Source: Candidatus Epulonipiscium sp. | GTDB taxonomy: Bacteria > Bacillota > Clostridia > Lachnospirales > Cellulosilyticaceae | DNA length: 33,799 bases | NCBI GenBank assembly: GCA_012518255.1 | Contig: JAAYSX010000088.1 | Coordinates: forward strand, 1 to 33,799 | Direction: 5' to 3' | In this document: positions 31,381 through 33,799 of the stretch, piece by piece | Layout: each line of letters begins with the position of its first letter | Position numbering within the stretch: the first letter of the stretch is position 1 | Notes under the pieces: model-generated | Told to the model about the DNA's origin: nothing | The model's input: the letters and a program-made list of their open reading frames with translations, nothing else | The model's database searches: none | Made by a program: the position numbers and the translations under genes

Positions 31381-32532
31381 ATGATAAAAACAAACAAAAA
31401 ATGGGCTATTGCTATCATGCTCCTGCTACTTATAGCGGTAACAGGGTGTAGCAATAAGAAAATTAATGAAGCTGATGTGAACACAGAGGACATTAATGAA
31501 AGTAGTGAGGATATTAATGAAGTTTCTAACCAAGATGGGAAGCGAATTGTTGTAGACGGGGCAGGGCGTGAGGTAGAGATTCCGGAAGATGTTGAAAGTA
31601 TTATTTGCTGGAATGTAGGTGCATTACGCTATACTAGCTACATGCAAGCCCAGGATCTGGTTGTAGGTGTTGAAGATTATGAAAAAGAACAAGCCTTTAC
31701 AAGGCCTTACAACTATGTGAATTTTGAATTGTTTAAAGACCTTCCAATTGTAGGATCTAATGGGGAGCACTACCTAGAAGAAGCCATTGCAGTAGGCCCT
31801 GATATTATTATTATGTCGGCCTTAGATAAGGGAGATGCTGATGCTATTGAGGAGGCTACAGGTATTCCAGTTGTACTCGTACCAGGAAGTGATAAGATGA
31901 TGGATGAAAATGCTTATGAGACTTTCAGAATTATGGGAGAGGTTTATAAAAAAGAAGATAGGGCTACGGAGCTAATGAATTATTTAGACAGTATTAAGGA
32001 AGATTTAGAAAGCCGTACAGGTGATATAGCGGAAGAGGATAAACCAACTGTATATGTAGGAGGAGTTAGCTTTAAAGGTGCACATGGACTAGATGGCACG
32101 GAAGCCTTTTATGGCCCTCTACACTGGATAAATGCCAAAAACCTAGCTAATGAAACAGATCAAAATGGACCTTTTAATGCAGACCTAGAGCAAATACTAG
32201 AATGGGATCCAGATGTGCTATTTATAGATTATAATGGCCTTGAATTAATTAATGAAAGTTATGAGAAAGATAGGGATTACTATGAAAATCTAAAGGCAGT
32301 GCAAGAAGGGGAAGTGTACTCACAAATTTCCTTCCGTTCTTTCGCGGCTAATCTAGATATGGCCTTAATTAATACTTATTATGCAGGGAAGATATTATAT
32401 CCAGAAAGTTTCCAGGATATAGATCCAGTCCAAAAAGCAGATGAAATATTTAATGAGTTATTAGGAACAGATTTTTATCATGTATTAAAAGAAAATGGAT
32501 ATGAATTTAGGAAAGTAACAATAGGAGAATAG
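31381..32532 (+). CDS. Fe/cobalamin-type ABC substrate-binding lipoprotein, orphan
   Basis: A 383-residue periplasmic-binding (PF01497) protein. Lipobox A-V-T-G-C with C23, an acidic Asn/Glu linker to about residue 52, then the class-III binding fold (I-V-V-D-G-A-G-R-E-V-E-I-P and A-I-A-V-G-P-D-I-I-I-M near the first lobe). The class binds siderophores, haem, cobalamin or metal chelates. No permease or ATPase gene follows; the next gene is FmdE-like and then a terminator. It must share a transporter encoded elsewhere or serve as a free metal binder. Ribosome site AAGGAG at 31367-31372. The CsoR-type gene and operator upstream suggest metal control. Confidence 0.87.
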   Translation: MIKTNKKWAIAIMLLLLIAVTGCSNKKINEADVNTEDINESSEDINEVSNQDGKRIVVDGAGREVEIPEDVESIICWNVGALRYTSYMQAQDLVVGVEDYEKEQAFTRPYNYVNFELFKDLPIVGSNGEHYLEEAIAVGPDIIIMSALDKGDADAIEEATGIPVVLVPGSDKMMDENAYETFRIMGEVYKKEDRATELMNYLDSIKEDLESRTGDIAEEDKPTVYVGGVSFKGAHGLDGTEAFYGPLHWINAKNLANETDQNGPFNADLEQILEWDPDVLFIDYNGLELINESYEKDRDYYENLKAVQEGEVYSQISFRSFAANLDMALINTYYAGKILYPESFQDIDPVQKADEIFNELLGTDFYHVLKENGYEFRKVTIGE

Positions 32533-32564
32533 ATAATAGTCTTTAGTAGGATAGGGGAAGATAA

Positions 32565-33119
32565 ATGGAAAAGCTTATGTGGGAAAAATGTGCAGATTTT
32601 CATGGTCATGTATGCGGAGGATTGACAATAGGCTATAAGGCGGCCTTATATGCTATTGAACTAATGGATCTTAAATTAGATAAAGAACTAGGGAGCTCCA
32701 GCATTTCAAGTGATGAAGAAATTGTGTGCATCTGCGAAAATGATGCCTGCGGTGTGGATGCAATTCAGGTTATATTAGGATGCACTATAGGAAAGGGGAA
32801 CCTACTATTTCATATGACTGGTAAACAGGCATTCTCCTTTTATAATAGGGATACTAATCAATCAGTGCGTTTAGTTCTTAAGTCAGCACCTAAAGGCATG
32901 ACAAGGGAGGAATCCTTTGATTATTACCAATCTTGCAAGCCAAGGGATATGTTTGATGTTAAAGATACGGCAATCAAGTTACCCGAAAAGGCACAGATTT
33001 TTAGATCAATTGACTGTGAGTTATGCCATGAAAGAACATCTGAGAATATGATTAGGCTAGAAGATGGTAAAAGCCTATGCCTTGATTGTTATAATCCCTA
33101 TACAAGATTTGATCTATAA
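32565..33119 (+). CDS. FmdE-family metal-binding protein
   Basis: A 184-residue protein. N-terminal FmdE domain with F-H-G-H-V-C-G-G (12-19; H13, H15, C17) and C-I-C-E-N-D-A-C-G-V-D (55-65; C55, C57, C62), then L-G-C-T-I-G-K-G-N-L. A C-terminal zinc-ribbon carries C151/C154 and C172/C175. The family is named after a protein of molybdenum formylmethanofuran dehydrogenase operons but most members lie outside methanogens and are of unknown function, possibly metal trafficking. It is 32 bases after the binding lipoprotein, an operon pair that suggests metal or metal-cofactor handling. Confidence 0.88.
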   Translation: MEKLMWEKCADFHGHVCGGLTIGYKAALYAIELMDLKLDKELGSSSISSDEEIVCICENDACGVDAIQVILGCTIGKGNLLFHMTGKQAFSFYNRDTNQSVRLVLKSAPKGMTREESFDYYQSCKPRDMFDVKDTAIKLPEKAQIFRSIDCELCHERTSENMIRLEDGKSLCLDCYNPYTRFDL

Positions 33120-33149
33120 TATAATATTTTGGGAACAAAACTACAAAGT

Positions 33150-33193
33150 AAAAAAATCCTGCTTTCTACATATAAGTAAAGCAGGATTTTTTT
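33150..33193. terminator. Strong terminator after the FmdE gene
   Basis: AAAAAAATCCTGCTTT (33150-33165) pairs perfectly with AAAGCAGGATTTTTTT (33178-33193). Confidence 0.93.
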
Positions 33194-33219
33194 GCAAAAA
33201 GACGGATGTATTGATTTAG

Positions 33220-33249
33220 TTGTTATTTTTAGAAATATTGTGCTATTAT
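33220..33249 (+). promoter_or_regulatory. Possible promoter of the flotillin-like gene
   Basis: TTGTTA (33220-33225), 18-base spacer, TATTAT (33244-33249), 43 bases before the start codon. Both boxes match the consensus moderately. Confidence 0.4.
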
Positions 33250-33291
33250 AGAATAGTGTAAAACCATATTAAAAATTTAAGGGGGAGTAAT

Positions 33292-33799
33292 ATGAGTACA
33301 GGAATGATTATAGGAATTGTTGTTGGTGTGATAATATTAATTATAATATTATCAGGATATGTTAAAGCTAGTCCAGACGAGGCTATTATAATATCGGGCC
33401 TAAAAAGAGAAGCAAAGATTGTAATAGGCAAAGCTGCAATAAAAATTCCCTTTCTAGAGCGTAAAGATAGATTACCACTTAACATAATTAAAATTGATGT
33501 TAAGACACAAGAAGCAGTGCCTACACAGGAGTTTATTAATGTAAATGTAGATGCAGTAGTCACAGTTAAGGTATCATCAAAGAAAGAATTGCTAAAAATT
33601 GCAGCAGAAAACTTCCTAAATAAAAACACAGACTATATAGAAAATATGGTTAAAGAAGTCCTGGAAGGGAATATAAGGGAAATAATTGGAACAATGACCC
33701 TAGAAAATATGATTTCCAATAGGAAGGAATTTGCCATTAGAGTTGAAGAAAATGCAGTCCCCGATATGGAGAAAATGGGTATTGAAATAGTATCCTTTA
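33292..33799 (+). CDS. Flotillin-like SPFH-domain membrane protein, 3' end outside window
   Basis: The frame stays open to the end of the window (169 codons seen). An N-terminal membrane segment (I-I-G-I-V-V-G-V-I-I-L-I-I-I-L, about 5-21) is followed by an SPFH/PHB domain: S-P-D-E-A-I-I-I-S-G, I-D-V-K-T-Q-E-A-V-P-T, V-N-V-D-A-V-V-T-V-K-V and E-V-L-E-G-N-I-R-E-I-I-G-T-M-T-L. This reads like Bacillus FloT (YuaG), which organises membrane microdomains. ATG 33292 follows GGGGGAG. The C-terminal coiled coil expected for flotillins would lie beyond 33799. Confidence 0.88.
   Translation, partial: MSTGMIIGIVVGVIILIIILSGYVKASPDEAIIISGLKREAKIVIGKAAIKIPFLERKDRLPLNIIKIDVKTQEAVPTQEFINVNVDAVVTVKVSSKKELLKIAAENFLNKNTDYIENMVKEVLEGNIREIIGTMTLENMISNRKEFAIRVEENAVPDMEKMGIEIVSF

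Noticed and set aside
31251-31493. 80-codon reverse-strand frame over the csoR/lipoprotein junction
   Set aside because: It is a shadow of the lipoprotein signal sequence and the operator region. Hydrophobicity comes from the antisense of a signal peptide.
33246-33629. 127-codon reverse-strand frame at the right edge
   Set aside because: The forward frame from 33292 encodes a clear SPFH/flotillin domain with a ribosome site, so the reverse frame is a shadow.

Overview
The window looks like chromosomal DNA of a low-GC, Gram-positive-type anaerobe, probably a clostridial or Tissierellia-like Firmicute. The evidence is AT-rich coding sequence, strong AGGAGG-type ribosome binding sites, lipobox lipoproteins in place of periplasmic proteins, rubrerythrin plus a Dps-like ferritin, a CpRDG-type radical SAM protein, and Lpl-type sugar ABC permeases without their own ATPase. 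I cannot name the species. No rRNA, tRNA, CRISPR array or intact insertion sequence was seen.

Layout. 1-841 is gene-poor and decayed: a very long perfect hairpin, an 85-bp GC-rich tandem repeat, and the decayed C-terminus of a Fic-domain gene. 842-3318 is a histidine kinase/response regulator pair. The sensor loop is His/Met-rich, and a small exported His/Met-rich protein is encoded divergently from it, so metal sensing is likely. 3319-6252 holds a chemoreceptor and a membrane-anchored C39-like peptidase, with two gene remnants between them: an unknown frameshifted fragment and the first 36 codons of a PadR regulator.

6334-13041 is a pentose operon, rbsR-deoC-rbsK-rbsD-rbsA-rbsC-rbsB, with a cre/LacI-type operator at its promoter. 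The deoC gene inside it suggests deoxyribose as well as ribose use. Dps (reverse strand) and rubrerythrin form an oxidative-stress island at 13136-14378.

14454-27363 is the centrepiece: two adjacent transcription units that appear dedicated to salvage of peptidoglycan amino sugars. Unit 1 is BadF-type kinase - NamZ exo-muramidase - NagZ - MurR. Unit 2 is BadF-type kinase - MurQ etherase - Lpl-type ABC importer (two permeases and a lipoprotein) - GH4 6-phospho-glycosidase - AnmK. Both glycosidases lack signal peptides, so the glycan would be imported by ABC transport (not by PTS), cut in the cytoplasm, phosphorylated by MurK-like kinases or AnmK, and converted by MurQ to GlcNAc-6-phosphate plus D-lactate. 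I found a shared palindromic motif (TGAAA-N5-TTTCA) overlapping the -35 box of both promoters, with a third copy right after murR; it is a good candidate MurR operator. The GH4 enzyme in this setting may have an undescribed substrate such as a phosphorylated muramyl disaccharide.

27450-33799 is mixed housekeeping and accessory DNA: a small unknown protein, a TIGR01212-type radical SAM protein, a CmpB-type membrane protein, a rhomboid protease, SfsA, then a CsoR-type copper-sensor-like repressor followed by a C-tract operator-like region, an orphan metal/cofactor-type binding lipoprotein and an FmdE-family protein. The window ends inside a flotillin-like SPFH gene.
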